Assembly: GCF_900115265.1 (NCBI RefSeq)
Contig: NZ_FOVU01000002.1
Span: forward strand, 744,001-808,000
Length of the DNA stretch: 64,000 nt
Direction of reading: 5' to 3'
Source: Bradyrhizobium sp. Ghvi
GTDB lineage: Bacteria > Pseudomonadota > Alphaproteobacteria > Rhizobiales > Xanthobacteraceae
A program made the position numbers and the translations under genes. The number at the start of each line of letters is the position of its first letter. The stretch's first letter is position 1. Below the pieces are notes generated by a model that saw nothing but the letters and a program-made list of their open reading frames with translations, was not told the DNA's origin and did no database searches. Shown here piece by piece: positions 1 to 9,076 of the stretch.

Positions 1-1096
1 CGGTTATGAGGCGCTGAACGAGGCCACCAAGGCGTTCATGGCGGCGATGCAGAAGGCGCCGGAGATCGCGGGCGTGTTCTCCAGCTTCCAGGTCAATGTG
101 CCCCAGTTGTTCGCCGACATCGACCGCACCAAGGCGCTGCAGCTTGGCGTTCCCGTGACCGAAGTGTTCAACACGCTGCAGATCTACCTCGGCTCCTACT
201 ACGTCAACGACTTCAACAAGTTCGGCCGCACCTATTCCGTTTATGTCCAGGCCGATGCGCCGTTCCGCGCGCGTGCGGACGACATTAGGCAACTGAAGGT
301 ACGCTCGTCATCCGGCGACATGGTGCCGTTGTCGGCGCTGCTCAAGATCCGCCAGAGCGCGGGACCTGAGCGCGCGATTCGTTACAACGGTTTTCTGTCG
401 TCGGACATCAACGCGGCCGCGGCACCCGGCTTCTCGTCTGGCCAGGCGCAGGAAGCGGCGACCCGGATCGCGGCGGAAGTGCTGCCGCCCGGCTTCGCTT
501 TCGAATGGACCGACCTGACTTATCAGGAGTTCATCGCCGGCAATTCCGGCCTGTGGGTGTTTCCGCTGGCAATCCTGCTGGTGTTCCTCGTGCTGGCGGC
601 GCTCTATGAGAGTCTCACCCTGCCGCTGTCGATCATCATGATCGTGCCGATGGGACTGTTGGCTGCGATGTTCGGCGTCTGGCTCTCGAAGGGCGACAAC
701 AACGTCTTTACCCAGATCGGCTTGATCGTGCTCGTTGGCCTCTCCGCCAAGAACGCGATCCTGATTGTCGAATTCGCGCGAGAGCTCGAATTCGCAGGCC
801 GCACGCCGATCCGGGCCGCGATCGAGGCGAGCCGCTTGCGGCTTCGTCCGATCCTGATGACGTCCATGGCCTTCATCATGGGCGTGCTGCCGCTGGTGCT
901 CTCCACCGGCGCGGGTTCGGAGATGCGGCGGGCGATGGGCGTTGCGGTGTTCTCCGGCATGATCGGTGTTACCGTGTTCGGCCTGTTCCTGACGCCGGTG
1001 TTCTATGTGCTGCTGCGGACCGTCACCGGCATGAAGCCGCTGGTGCATCATGGCAGCGACATCAGCGCGGCACCGGTTCAAGGCGCCGGGCACTAA
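1..1096 (+). CDS. RND efflux transporter permease, C-terminal part (cut by window start)
   Basis: This is the last 364 or so residues of a resistance-nodulation-division inner-membrane pump. The reading frame is open from base 2, so the start lies outside the window. It shows the end of the periplasmic porter domain, then the second membrane half. The transmembrane 10-11 region with the GLSAKNAILIVEFA signature of the HAE1 (AcrB-like) family is clear, followed by the RLRPILMTS segment and the last helices ending in LTPVFYVLLR. Such pumps use the proton gradient to export hydrophobic compounds together with a periplasmic adaptor and an outer-membrane channel; neither partner is visible here. 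Its stop overlaps the stop of the convergent TauE gene by 4 bases. Substrate cannot be told from this fragment. Confidence 0.95.
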   Translation, partial: GYEALNEATKAFMAAMQKAPEIAGVFSSFQVNVPQLFADIDRTKALQLGVPVTEVFNTLQIYLGSYYVNDFNKFGRTYSVYVQADAPFRARADDIRQLKVRSSSGDMVPLSALLKIRQSAGPERAIRYNGFLSSDINAAAAPGFSSGQAQEAATRIAAEVLPPGFAFEWTDLTYQEFIAGNSGLWVFPLAILLVFLVLAALYESLTLPLSIIMIVPMGLLAAMFGVWLSKGDNNVFTQIGLIVLVGLSAKNAILIVEFARELEFAGRTPIRAAIEASRLRLRPILMTSMAFIMGVLPLVLSTGAGSEMRRAMGVAVFSGMIGVTVFGLFLTPVFYVLLRTVTGMKPLVHHGSDISAAPVQGAGH

Positions 1097-1821
1097 AGCA
1101 GAGAGATCCCCGACACCAACAAGAGAACGAGCACGGTCTTGCGAAAGACCGTCTCGTTCACCCGGCGAAAGGCGATCACGCCGAGCGCGGATCCCGCGAA
1201 CAACGCCGGCAGGCTGACTGCGAGATCGACCAAGATTTTTGCCGACAGATTCTGATGTCCGACCAGCAAGGCGATCGCAAACAGTTGCATCGCTGCAATG
1301 AACGGCTGCACCAGGCCCCGCTGCTCCCTCTTGGGCATGCCGCGCATGTCGCACCAGATCGTCGGGATAGCACCGGGCATCGCGGTCAGGCCGCCGACGA
1401 GCCCTCCTCCGAATCCGATCAGTGCGACCCAATGACGGCCGACGGCCTCGCCGGCAGTCACCAGCGTCGGCCGCAGCAGCATGTAGCTGGCGTAGAACGC
1501 AACGACGAGACCAAAGCCCCGCCGGAGCAGATGCGTATCGGTGCTCTGCAACAGCGAGACCGCAATGGGGACGCCGACCAACCCGCCTATGATCAGCAGC
1601 AGACTTCCTTCCCAGAGGATATTCCGCCGGAGCGCCCACAGATTGGTCGCCTGCACGCCGATGCTGCACGCCATCATCAGCGGCACGGCCTCGAGCGGCT
1701 GAAACACGCGCAGCAGGACTGCGCCGGCCACGGCCGAGAACGCGAAGCCGGAGAGCCCCGAGACGAAGGCGCCGGCGAACACGGCGGCGCTGAGCAGCAG
1801 CAATGTCGTGATGTCAGGCAT
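1093..1821 (-). CDS. TauE/SafE family membrane permease
   Basis: Predicted inner-membrane protein of 242 residues with about eight hydrophobic helices and the two glycine-rich repeats typical of the TauE/SafE (sulfite/sulfoacetate exporter) family. An example is FAGAFVSGLSGFAFSAVAGA near the N-terminus and GFGGGLVGGLTAMPGAIPT in the middle. The ATG at 1821 (MPDITTLL) is preferred over a start six codons upstream because it begins directly before the first membrane helix. Family members move sulfur-containing organic anions or other small anions, but the family is broad, so the substrate is open. The gene converges on the RND pump with a 4-base overlap of stop codons. It lies 14 bases downstream of a small membrane protein on the same strand, so the two may be co-transcribed. 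Confidence 0.85.
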   Translation of the reverse strand: MPDITTLLLLSAAVFAGAFVSGLSGFAFSAVAGAVLLRVFQPLEAVPLMMACSIGVQATNLWALRRNILWEGSLLLIIGGLVGVPIAVSLLQSTDTHLLRRGFGLVVAFYASYMLLRPTLVTAGEAVGRHWVALIGFGGGLVGGLTAMPGAIPTIWCDMRGMPKREQRGLVQPFIAAMQLFAIALLVGHQNLSAKILVDLAVSLPALFAGSALGVIAFRRVNETVFRKTVLVLLLVSGISLL

Positions 1822-1835
1822 AATCCGCCCCCTGC

Positions 1836-2264
1836 TCAATCATAGGGAATTGGCGATACCGGCGCGGCCGCACTTTCAGCGCAACTCGTCGCCTCGCGCG
1901 GAAACGACACCTCCATCGCACGCGCGTGCGACCGCTCCACCATGGCAAGGCCGACCAGTTGAAGGGTGACGAGCGCTGCGGTGAGCGCCATGGCGACAAT
2001 ATCGAGGTTACGCACGCTCGAGGCGGGACGCAGGGCCGCACGCTCGCGCGTAGCAGATTTGTAGGCATTTGCTGACACTTCCTCGTCATTGCGGACAGAA
2101 ATGAATTCGTTCAAGGGCGATGTTTCGCTCGGCGAGCGCAACAGATGGCGGTAGCGCCGCAATACCCGCCGCGCTTCGATTGCACGCTGTTGGTGCAGCG
2201 CTGCGACCATGCGATCGATAACGCCGTGGAACATCTCGGACACGTTACGTGATGCTCTCTTCAT
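1836..2264 (-). CDS. hypothetical protein with one transmembrane helix
   Basis: I do not recognise a family. The 142-residue product has a basic, arginine-rich N-terminal half (MKRASRNVSEMFHGVIDRM..., with an arginine-rich patch RRVLRRYRHLLR) and one clear hydrophobic helix at about residues 87-109. It ends in a short alanine/proline-rich tail. The ATG at 2264 is chosen over a GTG two codons earlier because a GAGAAGG ribosome-binding site sits 5 bases in front of it. It lies just upstream of the TauE gene on the same strand. A CRP-like palindrome (2319-2334) is located about 55 bases upstream of the start. The topology suggests a small membrane-anchored protein with a charged cytoplasmic part; function unknown. 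Confidence 0.6.
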   Translation of the reverse strand: MKRASRNVSEMFHGVIDRMVAALHQQRAIEARRVLRRYRHLLRSPSETSPLNEFISVRNDEEVSANAYKSATRERAALRPASSVRNLDIVAMALTAALVTLQLVGLAMVERSHARAMEVSFPREATSCAESAAAPVSPIPYD

Positions 2265-2318
2265 GACCACCTTCTCTCAATCTCTAAGCGATGATCGATG
2301 GAATTGACTTCCGCACGA

Positions 2319-2334
2319 TGTGAGTTGCTTCACA
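2319..2334. promoter_or_regulatory. CRP-like palindrome TGTGA-N6-TCACA
   Basis: Perfect 5-base arms with a 6-base spacer, the layout of a CRP-family operator. It lies 55-70 bases upstream of the membrane-protein gene ending at 1836. Its TCA half is also the stop codon of the decayed LuxR remnant, exactly as in the intact LuxR gene at 7578-7593. Function as an operator is inference. Confidence 0.4.
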
Positions 2335-2765
2335 CAGGACACGAGCGCGACGAATAAGAAATCGTGCCTGCTTTCGTAGGAGAGAACGCAACAGGTCGCG
2401 TCACCCAAACGAATGACGTGCGATAACAATCCGATGAGATGTTGCGGACGCGGCGCTGATGTTTACGTTTGATTGGCTTGCGTACCGTTGGCCACAAGCT
2501 GACCGCAACGAGGCGCACCGCGTCGTCGGCTTCGAGCAGCGCGTAGCCGCTCGCATTGGCATGAACCACATGGCAGCCGGCATCGAGCGTAACCCGGACT
2601 TGCTGATCGATGCCTTGAAACCAGCACGCAGGCCTGACCGCCGACGAAATCGCGGTTGCTCACGACGTCATTTCACAGCGAAGGATCGGGCCGGCATCGT
2701 AGATCTGATCGACGAGATCGGGCAGCTTCCGGAGCACGGCCTCGTCCTCCGATCGGAAGATGGGC
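2330..2765 (-). pseudogene. decayed PAS/LuxR-type transcriptional regulator remnant
   Basis: Three separated pieces on the minus strand resemble the intact LuxR-type regulator at 7589-8740. Around 2670-2765 a frame reads LPDLVDQIYDAG, like FSSLVGEIYDAA at the start of the intact protein. Around 2510-2600 another frame reads VVHANASGYALLEADDAV, like IVHANAACRQMLADGD of its PAS-like centre. This continues after a frameshift as GGQLVANGTQANQ (compare GDRVVARNTQADK). The last frame stops at 2330 in the same TGTGA-N6-TCACA context as the intact gene. The helix-turn-helix is missing, so roughly two thirds of the gene are lost. No intact gene was found elsewhere in the 2265-2830 gap. Confidence 0.55.
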
Positions 2766-2794
2766 GCCGGCCGGGAGGATGGAGCCCGGCCGGC
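2766..2794 (-). terminator. strong GC hairpin downstream of the autotransporter gene
   Basis: A perfect 10-base-pair stem (GCCGGCCGGG / CCCGGCCGGC) with a 9-base loop begins 37 bases after the stop codon at 2831. There is no T-run after it on the minus strand, so it may act as a Rho-assisted terminator or mRNA-stabilising hairpin rather than a classical intrinsic terminator. Confidence 0.45.
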
Positions 2795-2830
2795 AGGCAT
2801 CGCATTCGAGCCGCCAGGGCTGATGCCGGC

Positions 2831-5785
2831 TCAGAACGCGACGCGGAGGCCCCCTTTTGCGGTGCCGGTGCGGCTCTGGTCGGACATCATCATGCCCTCC
2901 ACGGCCCCGAACACGGACAGGTTTCGGCTGGTCCGGTAGTCGAGGCCAAAACCTGCGATGGCACCGACCGCACTGCGGCTGCCCGGCGTGACGAAGGACA
3001 GGTTCTGGCCGAGCAGCACCGCGTTGATGCCAGCGTCACCCACGCGCTGGAGCGCGATTACGCCGCCATGGATGTTGGCCTTCAGCTCGCCGCTTTCAAA
3101 GCGCGTGACCCGGGAAAGATCGACCTCGCCGCGTTCCTCCAGATCCTGGAGCGTGCGGCTGCCGACCGACAAGCCTTGCGCTGAACCGGTCTCGCTATAG
3201 CCGTCGAACCGGCCGCCGACGTAACGCACCCGCGCCGTCGGCGTTAACAGATAGCCATTGCCGACGTCGAGCTTGTAGCCATAGGCAAGCTCTGGGCTGA
3301 TGTACCAGCCGCTGTAATTGGCTGTTGCCGTCTCCATGCCGTCGACCGCGGCGCTGTTGAGCACCAGCCGTCGTGACTTGTTTTCGGCATGACCGCCCTG
3401 AAGCGTGAAATCGAAGAACTGCGACACCCATTCGAAGCGGCTGTAGGCACCGGCAAAGACATAGTTCGTGTCGACCGACTGCGAGTTGAGAGCGACCGAG
3501 AGACCGCCCTGGCCGCCGCCGAGGAAAGCGCCGACCAGCCAGTTCGGCTGCACCTTTTGGTCAACGCCCATGGCGCCGCCCCAGGCCATCGACGTCGCGC
3601 GCAAAGTCGAGGTGGTCTCGTCCTGGATGCGCTGGCTGCCAAAGCTGTTGGCCCAGACGGTGATCGGCGCCGGATCGGTCCAGAGTCTCCGGGCCGCCTT
3701 GGTGAAAGGCCCGGCCTCTGCCGCTTCTAGCGCATAGGCCATCGCCATCATGTTGCCGCCAGCTCCAGCCGAGCTACCGCTCAGGCGCGCCAGAACGAGC
3801 GAGGACACGCCCCCGGTGAAATCCATCAGCACGCGGTCAGTCTGCGCCAGCGCGGTCGGATCGAGGGTCGCGAGAGTTGTACCCGATATCACTGACGGGC
3901 CATTGAAACCGCCGCCAGAGAGATTTGCATTGATGGTGCCGCTGAAGTTCTCGAAGATCGGCAGCGCGACGGTCGTCAGGGAGGACACCCTGCTGCTGGG
4001 CGCCACCAAGTTCACGTTGACGACATCATTGCCGGAGCCGAAATCCACGACGCCGTTGATCTTCGAGCCCGCAAGCAAGGTCAGCGTATCGGCCGCACTC
4101 GTCAGCTTGATCGCCGTCCCGCTGGTTCCGGTGATGGTTCCGGCATTGACGATGTTCGCGGCGCCCGATGATTTGATTCCGACATTGCCGCTGATGATGC
4201 CCGTATTGACCACGCTTGCCGTGGCGTTTGTCGCGATGGCGAACGGGCCGCCGGTGATGGTGCCTGCATTGGCGATCACCGCAGCGCCCTGCGCGAAAAC
4301 ACCTTGGATCGTGCCGGCGATGGTGCCACCCGCCATGTTGGTCAGATTGAGCGCGCCTCCGGTCAGGATGCCGTTTTTCGCGACGATGGAGCCGGAGTTG
4401 ACGACATCCGCTCGCCCGCTGGAGAAGATGCCATTTGCGCCGGCAGTACCGCGGATGGTGCCGGAGTTCTGCAAGGCCACCGCCGTGACGGCCTGGACCA
4501 CATTCTCGCCCACCGCACGAAGGGTGCCTGAATTGGTGACATTCGCGGTCAGGGCATCAACGGCGGCGCCGAAGCCCGTCGATTCCACGATGCCGGAATT
4601 ATTCATCGCGATCAGGTCGGCACTGATGCCGAACTGGCCGGCGGAAATCAGCCCTCCGGATGCGTTTGAGACGGTCGCGCTGTTGCCAGCGAAAACGGCC
4701 CGACCGCCATTCGAACCGCCCTTGATCGTGCCGGCATTGGCGATGGCCGCGTCCGTTTTGGCGAACACAGCGGTGGAATTGACGTTCGTACTTTGGATCG
4801 TACCGCCGTCATTGTTGACCGTCACGGAACCTGTCGGCGACCGGATCGCATTTGACTCGCCCGAGATCGTGCCGCTGTTGGCCGTCACGTTCACCGTTCC
4901 GGCCAGAATCCCGATCCCGCCATCGTTCACTGACTTGATCAGCCCGGCATTGGCGACAGTCGCGATCACTGCGTTGATGGCGGATCCATTGACGTCGACT
5001 GCCGATACGATTCCATTGCTGGCGTTCGTGATGGTCGCGGTGTTGGCAAGGACGCCATTGGCGCCGCCTTCTATCCTGCCGGAATTCGAGGACACCACGA
5101 CCGTATTCGCTGCGATCGCCTGACTTGCCGGCAACAGCCCAAAAATCCCGCCGGCATTGGCGATCGTTACGGTGTCCGTAGAGGAGATGGCGATTGCAGC
5201 CCCGGAGATGATGCCCGTATTCGAGGTCACATTGATCGTCGTCGCGTGGATGCCGACGGTGTCCGGACCAACTCCGGCGATTGTGCCGGAATTGCTCACG
5301 GTGACGGTCGTTGCCTCGATACCGCTTCCGCCCCCGCCGCCTTCGCTTGCGACCATACCGGCATTGTCGAGAGTAAGGCTTGATGCAAAAATAGCATGGA
5401 AGCCCGTGATCGTGGCCTGGCTCAGGTTCGACACGATCAACCCGGTGCCGCCGCGCAGACCGAGCGCACTTGCACCCTCGATGATGCCAGAATTGGTGAC
5501 GACGTTGCCGTTGCCGCTCAAGATGCCGAAGGCAATCCCATGGACATTGGCGCCGGCCTCGATCCGATAAATGTTGTTGTTGTCGTTGAGGGTGCCATAT
5601 CCGGTATGGCCACCCTGCTGAGTGTTGACGTCACCGGAGCAAACGATGGTCGCATTGCTGACCGGTGCAGCAGGCGTGCACGCTGCTTCCGCGGACACAG
5701 TCATGATCCACGGCGTTATGATGAGTGCAGTTGCGGAGACCCCCAGCATACGGGGGCCGACGGTCATAAGAAGCCTTCGTTTCAT
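2831..5785 (-). CDS. autotransporter (type Va secretion) with beta-helix passenger
   Basis: Predicted surface or secreted protein of 984 residues. A signal peptide ([10 protein letters not shown]... ending near AEAA) is followed by a long passenger at about residues 35-680. The passenger is made of repeated short motifs such as NSGTI, NAGTI and TITGG that alternate about every 20-25 residues, as expected for a right-handed beta-helix. A C-terminal beta-barrel translocator of about 280 residues follows, ending in the terminal phenylalanine (RVAF) needed for outer-membrane insertion. The ATG at 5785 is chosen because it opens the signal peptide and has a GGGGA site just upstream; the frame is open further upstream but encodes only an arginine-rich shadow. 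It is a single gene with a strong hairpin after it. The passenger has no recognisable catalytic motif, so adhesion or surface shielding is a guess. Confidence 0.9.
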   Translation of the reverse strand: MKRRLLMTVGPRMLGVSATALIITPWIMTVSAEAACTPAAPVSNATIVCSGDVNTQQGGHTGYGTLNDNNNIYRIEAGANVHGIAFGILSGNGNVVTNSGIIEGASALGLRGGTGLIVSNLSQATITGFHAIFASSLTLDNAGMVASEGGGGGSGIEATTVTVSNSGTIAGVGPDTVGIHATTINVTSNTGIISGAAIAISSTDTVTIANAGGIFGLLPASQAIAANTVVVSSNSGRIEGGANGVLANTATITNASNGIVSAVDVNGSAINAVIATVANAGLIKSVNDGGIGILAGTVNVTANSGTISGESNAIRSPTGSVTVNNDGGTIQSTNVNSTAVFAKTDAAIANAGTIKGGSNGGRAVFAGNSATVSNASGGLISAGQFGISADLIAMNNSGIVESTGFGAAVDALTANVTNSGTLRAVGENVVQAVTAVALQNSGTIRGTAGANGIFSSGRADVVNSGSIVAKNGILTGGALNLTNMAGGTIAGTIQGVFAQGAAVIANAGTITGGPFAIATNATASVVNTGIISGNVGIKSSGAANIVNAGTITGTSGTAIKLTSAADTLTLLAGSKINGVVDFGSGNDVVNVNLVAPSSRVSSLTTVALPIFENFSGTINANLSGGGFNGPSVISGTTLATLDPTALAQTDRVLMDFTGGVSSLVLARLSGSSAGAGGNMMAMAYALEAAEAGPFTKAARRLWTDPAPITVWANSFGSQRIQDETTSTLRATSMAWGGAMGVDQKVQPNWLVGAFLGGGQGGLSVALNSQSVDTNYVFAGAYSRFEWVSQFFDFTLQGGHAENKSRRLVLNSAAVDGMETATANYSGWYISPELAYGYKLDVGNGYLLTPTARVRYVGGRFDGYSETGSAQGLSVGSRTLQDLEERGEVDLSRVTRFESGELKANIHGGVIALQRVGDAGINAVLLGQNLSFVTPGSRSAVGAIAGFGLDYRTSRNLSVFGAVEGMMMSDQSRTGTAKGGLRVAF

Positions 5786-6008
5786 TTCATTCCCCAAGCG
5801 AAGCCTGCCACGCGACGGGCGTGCAGCCTGTTGCGATCGCCCTCCTTCGATCGGAGGAGGCCGACGCCGCGACCCATGAATCGCTGATCGCCAAGGTAGA
5901 AGGAGGCTCATCATCCGACTTGGACGTATGCGACCGGGTTTCGGCTCAAAACGAACCGAGGCCCTTTCAGCCGCTACTGGTGCAGAGTTGCGACACCGCC
6001 TGCACGCT

Positions 6009-6257
6009 TCAGGCGAGGTCCCAACCTGCCTTTTCGATACTCTCAGCCCAGACCGCGGCGCGATAGATCTCCTGTCCGCCAGCGTCCCTGACGCGGATCC
6101 AGGCATTGCGGTCGCGCAGATCGTCACGCCACACGAACAGATGCCTGGCCATCTCGTCGGCGACCACGAACGTCGCCTTGGCATGCTCGAAGACCATGCC
6201 GCCCGGATCGATCTTCACGACGTTGTCGACCAGCAGATCGAAGAAGAAACGGCGCAT
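6009..6257 (-). CDS. DUF6894 family small protein
   Basis: An 82-residue protein opening with [12 protein letters not shown], the aromatic strand typical of the DUF6894 family common in Bradyrhizobiaceae. The domain then shows the conserved pattern of an acidic/glycine turn, an alanine-rich helix and a final strand with a conserved W ([13 protein letters not shown]). Members often occur in several copies, and a second one is at 54987-55247. No biochemical role is known. Here it stands alone between the AraC regulator and the autotransporter on the same strand; the gaps (129 and 223 bases) do not point to an operon. Confidence 0.75.
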   Translation of the reverse strand: MRRFFFDLLVDNVVKIDPGGMVFEHAKATFVVADEMARHLFVWRDDLRDRNAWIRVRDAGGQEIYRAAVWAESIEKAGWDLA

Positions 6258-6386
6258 TCAATACTCCAACGGACGACGCCGCATGCAACGCATGCCGCGC
6301 AGCCAATGACTTCAGGATCAAGCATCCTGTGAAAAATTCCCTGCCCTGAGACCGAACGTCACCCGGCCACATTCGCCGAGACGCGA

Positions 6387-7361
6387 TCACTCCGCCGTGC
6401 CGCTCCTGACGTCGCTCGGCGTGGCGCCGTAGGCGCGCCGGAAACATCGATTGAAGTAAGAGAGATCGCCAAAGCCGACGTCATAGGCGATCGAGGAGAC
6501 CGGACGCTCGACGAATTCCGGCTCCCGCAACATGCGATGGGCGCGCTTCAGTCGTTGCTCGACCAGGAAGGAGGAGAATGTCTTGCCGTCGGCTTCGAAC
6601 AGGCGTTGGAGATAGCGCGGCGTGACGCCGAGTTCCTGCGCGACACCAACGACTGACAGGTCCGGCCTCCAGCAATTGTTGGCGATCACGAATTTGGCCT
6701 TGCGCAGGCGGGCCGCCTTCGCGCCGCGCCGGCCAGCGCTTTCCCTGACGTCGTCGGTTGGACCGAGCACAAGCGCCAGGAGATCGTGCAAATGCCCGGC
6801 GCCGAGTTCGCGCAATGCAGGCGTCGCCAGTGCGTGCTCCCGCACCAGCGAGGTGGCGTAGTCGACCAGAACCGCGATCTCGGTCTGCCGATCCCTGATG
6901 ACGCGCATCACGGCGTCATCGATGTCCATGACGATCGGCGCAAGCACCCGCCGCGGCACGAGTAGCGAAAAGCAGTCTCCTGCCACGAACCGTTCGAAGG
7001 TCGTGGCATCCTCGGCGCTGGCCAACACGGCGTCTCCGGGGCCCAGCATCAGGTCTCTTCCTCGGCCCGTGACTCCGACGGCTCCAGAACGATTGAACAC
7101 CAGCGCAAGACTATCGTCGCCGTCGACGGCCAATTGCCGGGAACGAACGAGCTTGGCGCCGAAGAGCGTGCCAAGCAGCAATTGGGCATCGGGCAGCGAA
7201 TGCGCAGTCAAGCTTGCCATGATGGACTCGTCATCACGAGTTTCGAGCTCGGCCTTCACTAAGCCGCGGCAATAGAAATCGCGCAGCGCTGCGGCACGCT
7301 CACTTTCCGGAATGTCGTTCGAGGAAATCTTGAGAATGGAAACATCATTGTTGCTGCTCAC
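6387..7361 (-). CDS. AraC family transcriptional regulator
   Basis: Predicted cytoplasmic DNA-binding protein of 324 residues. The N-terminal 200 residues resemble the cupin-like ligand domain of AraC/TetR-like activators (AraC-binding-like, with GPGDAVLASAEDATTFERF). The C-terminal 100 residues carry two helix-turn-helix units: LSVVGVAQELGVTPRYLQRLF and the AraC signature region SSIAYDVGFGDLSYFNRCFRR, with the usual YGATPSDVR end. Length and domain order are normal for the family. It lies downstream of the LuxR-type regulator on the same strand, separated by 227 bases that contain palindromic elements. The effector and targets are unknown; the neighbouring autotransporter and DUF6894 gene are possible targets by position only. 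Confidence 0.9.
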   Translation of the reverse strand: MSSNNDVSILKISSNDIPESERAAALRDFYCRGLVKAELETRDDESIMASLTAHSLPDAQLLLGTLFGAKLVRSRQLAVDGDDSLALVFNRSGAVGVTGRGRDLMLGPGDAVLASAEDATTFERFVAGDCFSLLVPRRVLAPIVMDIDDAVMRVIRDRQTEIAVLVDYATSLVREHALATPALRELGAGHLHDLLALVLGPTDDVRESAGRRGAKAARLRKAKFVIANNCWRPDLSVVGVAQELGVTPRYLQRLFEADGKTFSSFLVEQRLKRAHRMLREPEFVERPVSSIAYDVGFGDLSYFNRCFRRAYGATPSDVRSGTAE

Positions 7362-7562
7362 TGCAATCCCTCCAATCGACGAGCAGGCTCGGCCACGCGC
7401 TGTTGTTTTCCCCGCACTCGTATCCAGTGCCGCGCATTGTCGTGGTGGCGCGCATTGCCCTTTTCATTCCAGAGACGCCTATACGAAAGTGTCAAATGAC
7501 AAGCGTCATACGTTTGGAGGACGAATGCCGCCTGGTCTTCACAATGGATTGAGTTGGCACAA

Positions 7563-7593
7563 TCACATCGCGCGCGATGTGAAATGAATCACA
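7563..7593. promoter_or_regulatory. overlapping palindromes at the end of the LuxR gene
   Basis: Two symmetric elements share one half-site. Bases 7563-7582 form a perfect 20-base palindrome (TCACATCGCGCGCGATGTGA). Bases 7578-7593 form a CRP-like TGTGA-N6-TCACA. Together they give three TCACA/TGTGA half-sites in 31 bases. The last one contains the LuxR stop codon. They lie about 200-230 bases upstream of the AraC gene and could be an operator for it or a transcript hairpin ending the LuxR message. Confidence 0.45.
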
Positions 7594-8740
7594 CGAACTC
7601 GTCTGGATCGCTCGGCAGCGCGAACGGCGCAGCAAAGCCTGCTGCGATCGTCACCAAATCGGCCTGTTTGCGAGCGCCGGTCTTCTCGAACAACCGGCCA
7701 AGATGCGTCTTCACCGTAGTCTCGGCAATTCCAAGCTTTGCTGCGATATCGGGAACTCCACCGAGCTCGACGATCGCCATCAGAACGCGCAATTCAGACG
7801 GTGTCAGCCTGAACGCCGCAGTCATCGCCCCCGTTGCGAGCTGCGGGGCCATCGAGACTTTTTGCAGGAACAGTGCCATCGCTACCCGGTCGCGTTGCAG
7901 GTTGCGTGCGTGCGCCATCGGAACGGCGTGAGCGAGATAGTGCTGATCGCCGCTCGAGGTCATGAGCTCGATCTTGCGGCGATCGGTCAGGCTGGCTCCA
8001 CCGGCGACGAGATCGAAGAGACCACGGAATATTTTGTCTGCTTGGGTGTTACGGGCCACGACGCGATCCCCTACCATCGCGATCAGATCGCCGTCAGCGA
8101 GCATTTGGCGGCAGGCTGCGTTGGCATGAACGATCCGCCCCTCCGGGTCGAACAGGCAGATTGCCGTGCTCAGGCGGTCGAGAACTTCGGCGACGTCCGC
8201 CATTGTGTGCGAGCGGGCTCTGATCTGGCGGCCCATGACCCGGGAGCGCTGGATGTGCGGCGCAATCAACCGCATGCGTTCGCGCATCGAATCATCGACG
8301 GCTCCGCGTGCCCGGCCCCGCATGACCTGCAAGATCGTCGTGCGCGCGTTCGATCGCTCGAGCGCGACGGTCGCGAGGTCGATCGCCCCCTGCGGTTCCA
8401 CCCATTCTCGATAGAAGCTCGTGGCCACGAAGTCCGAATAGGGCATCACATCGGCGACGCCGATAGTCTGTTCGACGGCGAGATCGAGGTGCCGATCGAG
8501 CAACGGATCTAGCTCGACATACCGGTCCCGGTAGAGTTCGCGGAAACGGGAGTCCGTTCCATAATGCTGGTGGATTTCGATCGAGATCCTGGCTGCGTCC
8601 CGCGAGAGAATAGTGACGGCCGAGCCGCCGACGAAACCCGCAACCTGCTCAAGGACGGCGTTTCGCCGTGCGGGATCGACTGCTGCATCGTAGATCTCGC
8701 CGACGAGCGAGGAGAACCTGTGCGCCTCGAGAATCGTCAT
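7589..8740 (-). CDS. LuxR-type helix-turn-helix transcriptional regulator with PAS-like domain
   Basis: A 383-residue regulator. Residues 1-150 form an N-terminal sensor-like region (MTILEAHRFSSLVGEIYDAAVDPARR). A PAS-like segment near 190-240 has CLFDPEGRIVHANAACRQML. The C-terminal 65 residues are a GerE/LuxR DNA-binding domain: FRLTPSELRVLMAIVELGGVPD, then IAAKLGIAETTVKTHLGRLFEKTGARKQ (given here in parts). The ATG at 8740 is chosen because it opens the conserved N-terminus; an upstream in-frame start adds only a poor leader. No autoinducer-binding residues of the LuxR/LuxI type are evident, so it probably senses something else. A decayed relative lies at 2330-2765. The 336 bases upstream (8741-9076) hold no gene, only the inverted repeat at 8853-8883. 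Confidence 0.88.
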   Translation of the reverse strand: MTILEAHRFSSLVGEIYDAAVDPARRNAVLEQVAGFVGGSAVTILSRDAARISIEIHQHYGTDSRFRELYRDRYVELDPLLDRHLDLAVEQTIGVADVMPYSDFVATSFYREWVEPQGAIDLATVALERSNARTTILQVMRGRARGAVDDSMRERMRLIAPHIQRSRVMGRQIRARSHTMADVAEVLDRLSTAICLFDPEGRIVHANAACRQMLADGDLIAMVGDRVVARNTQADKIFRGLFDLVAGGASLTDRRKIELMTSSGDQHYLAHAVPMAHARNLQRDRVAMALFLQKVSMAPQLATGAMTAAFRLTPSELRVLMAIVELGGVPDIAAKLGIAETTVKTHLGRLFEKTGARKQADLVTIAAGFAAPFALPSDPDEFV

Positions 8741-8852
8741 CGGGCGAGCAATGCGGTCTGGAAGCTGACAACGAAGACAGGCCAACCATCCGTCGTCGTC
8801 GTCGAAAAAACGTCAGGGAAAAATATTGGAATATCGAACATCGTCCTTGCGT

Positions 8853-8883
8853 AACGTCAACCGCAGGCTGCGGCTTGGACGTT
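8853..8883. repeat. nested inverted repeat upstream of the LuxR gene
   Basis: Outer arms AACGTC (8853-8858) and GACGTT (8878-8883) enclose a second palindrome CCGCA-ggc-TGCGG (8861-8873). It is the only structured element seen in the gene-free stretch 8741-9076 and lies about 115 bases before the LuxR start. It could be an operator; nothing proves this. Confidence 0.3.
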
Positions 8884-9076
8884 TTCGCCAAAGACTAGGA
8901 TAAATGCGAACAGCGGGCGTGCTGTGTGCCACGCATCACGCGCCATCTCGCTACTGCCATCGCCTCTTGCTCAAGTCCTGTCTGCAATATCCGAGACGTC
9001 GACTGTTTATTTCCGGTTCTCCTCGCAAAATTTTGGTGCGGCGAGCAAAAGGCATATGCGAGCAGCGCGAACCGCC

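Noticed and set aside
2459..3184. Plus-strand frame of 241 codons at the autotransporter end
   Set aside because: Half of it is antisense to the beta-barrel and the other half to the LuxR remnant, which has the recognisable sequence.
3750..5123. Long plus-strand frame (457 codons) across the autotransporter gene
   Set aside because: It is antisense to a gene with signal peptide, repeat passenger and beta-barrel; its proline/valine-rich product mirrors the repeats of the real gene.
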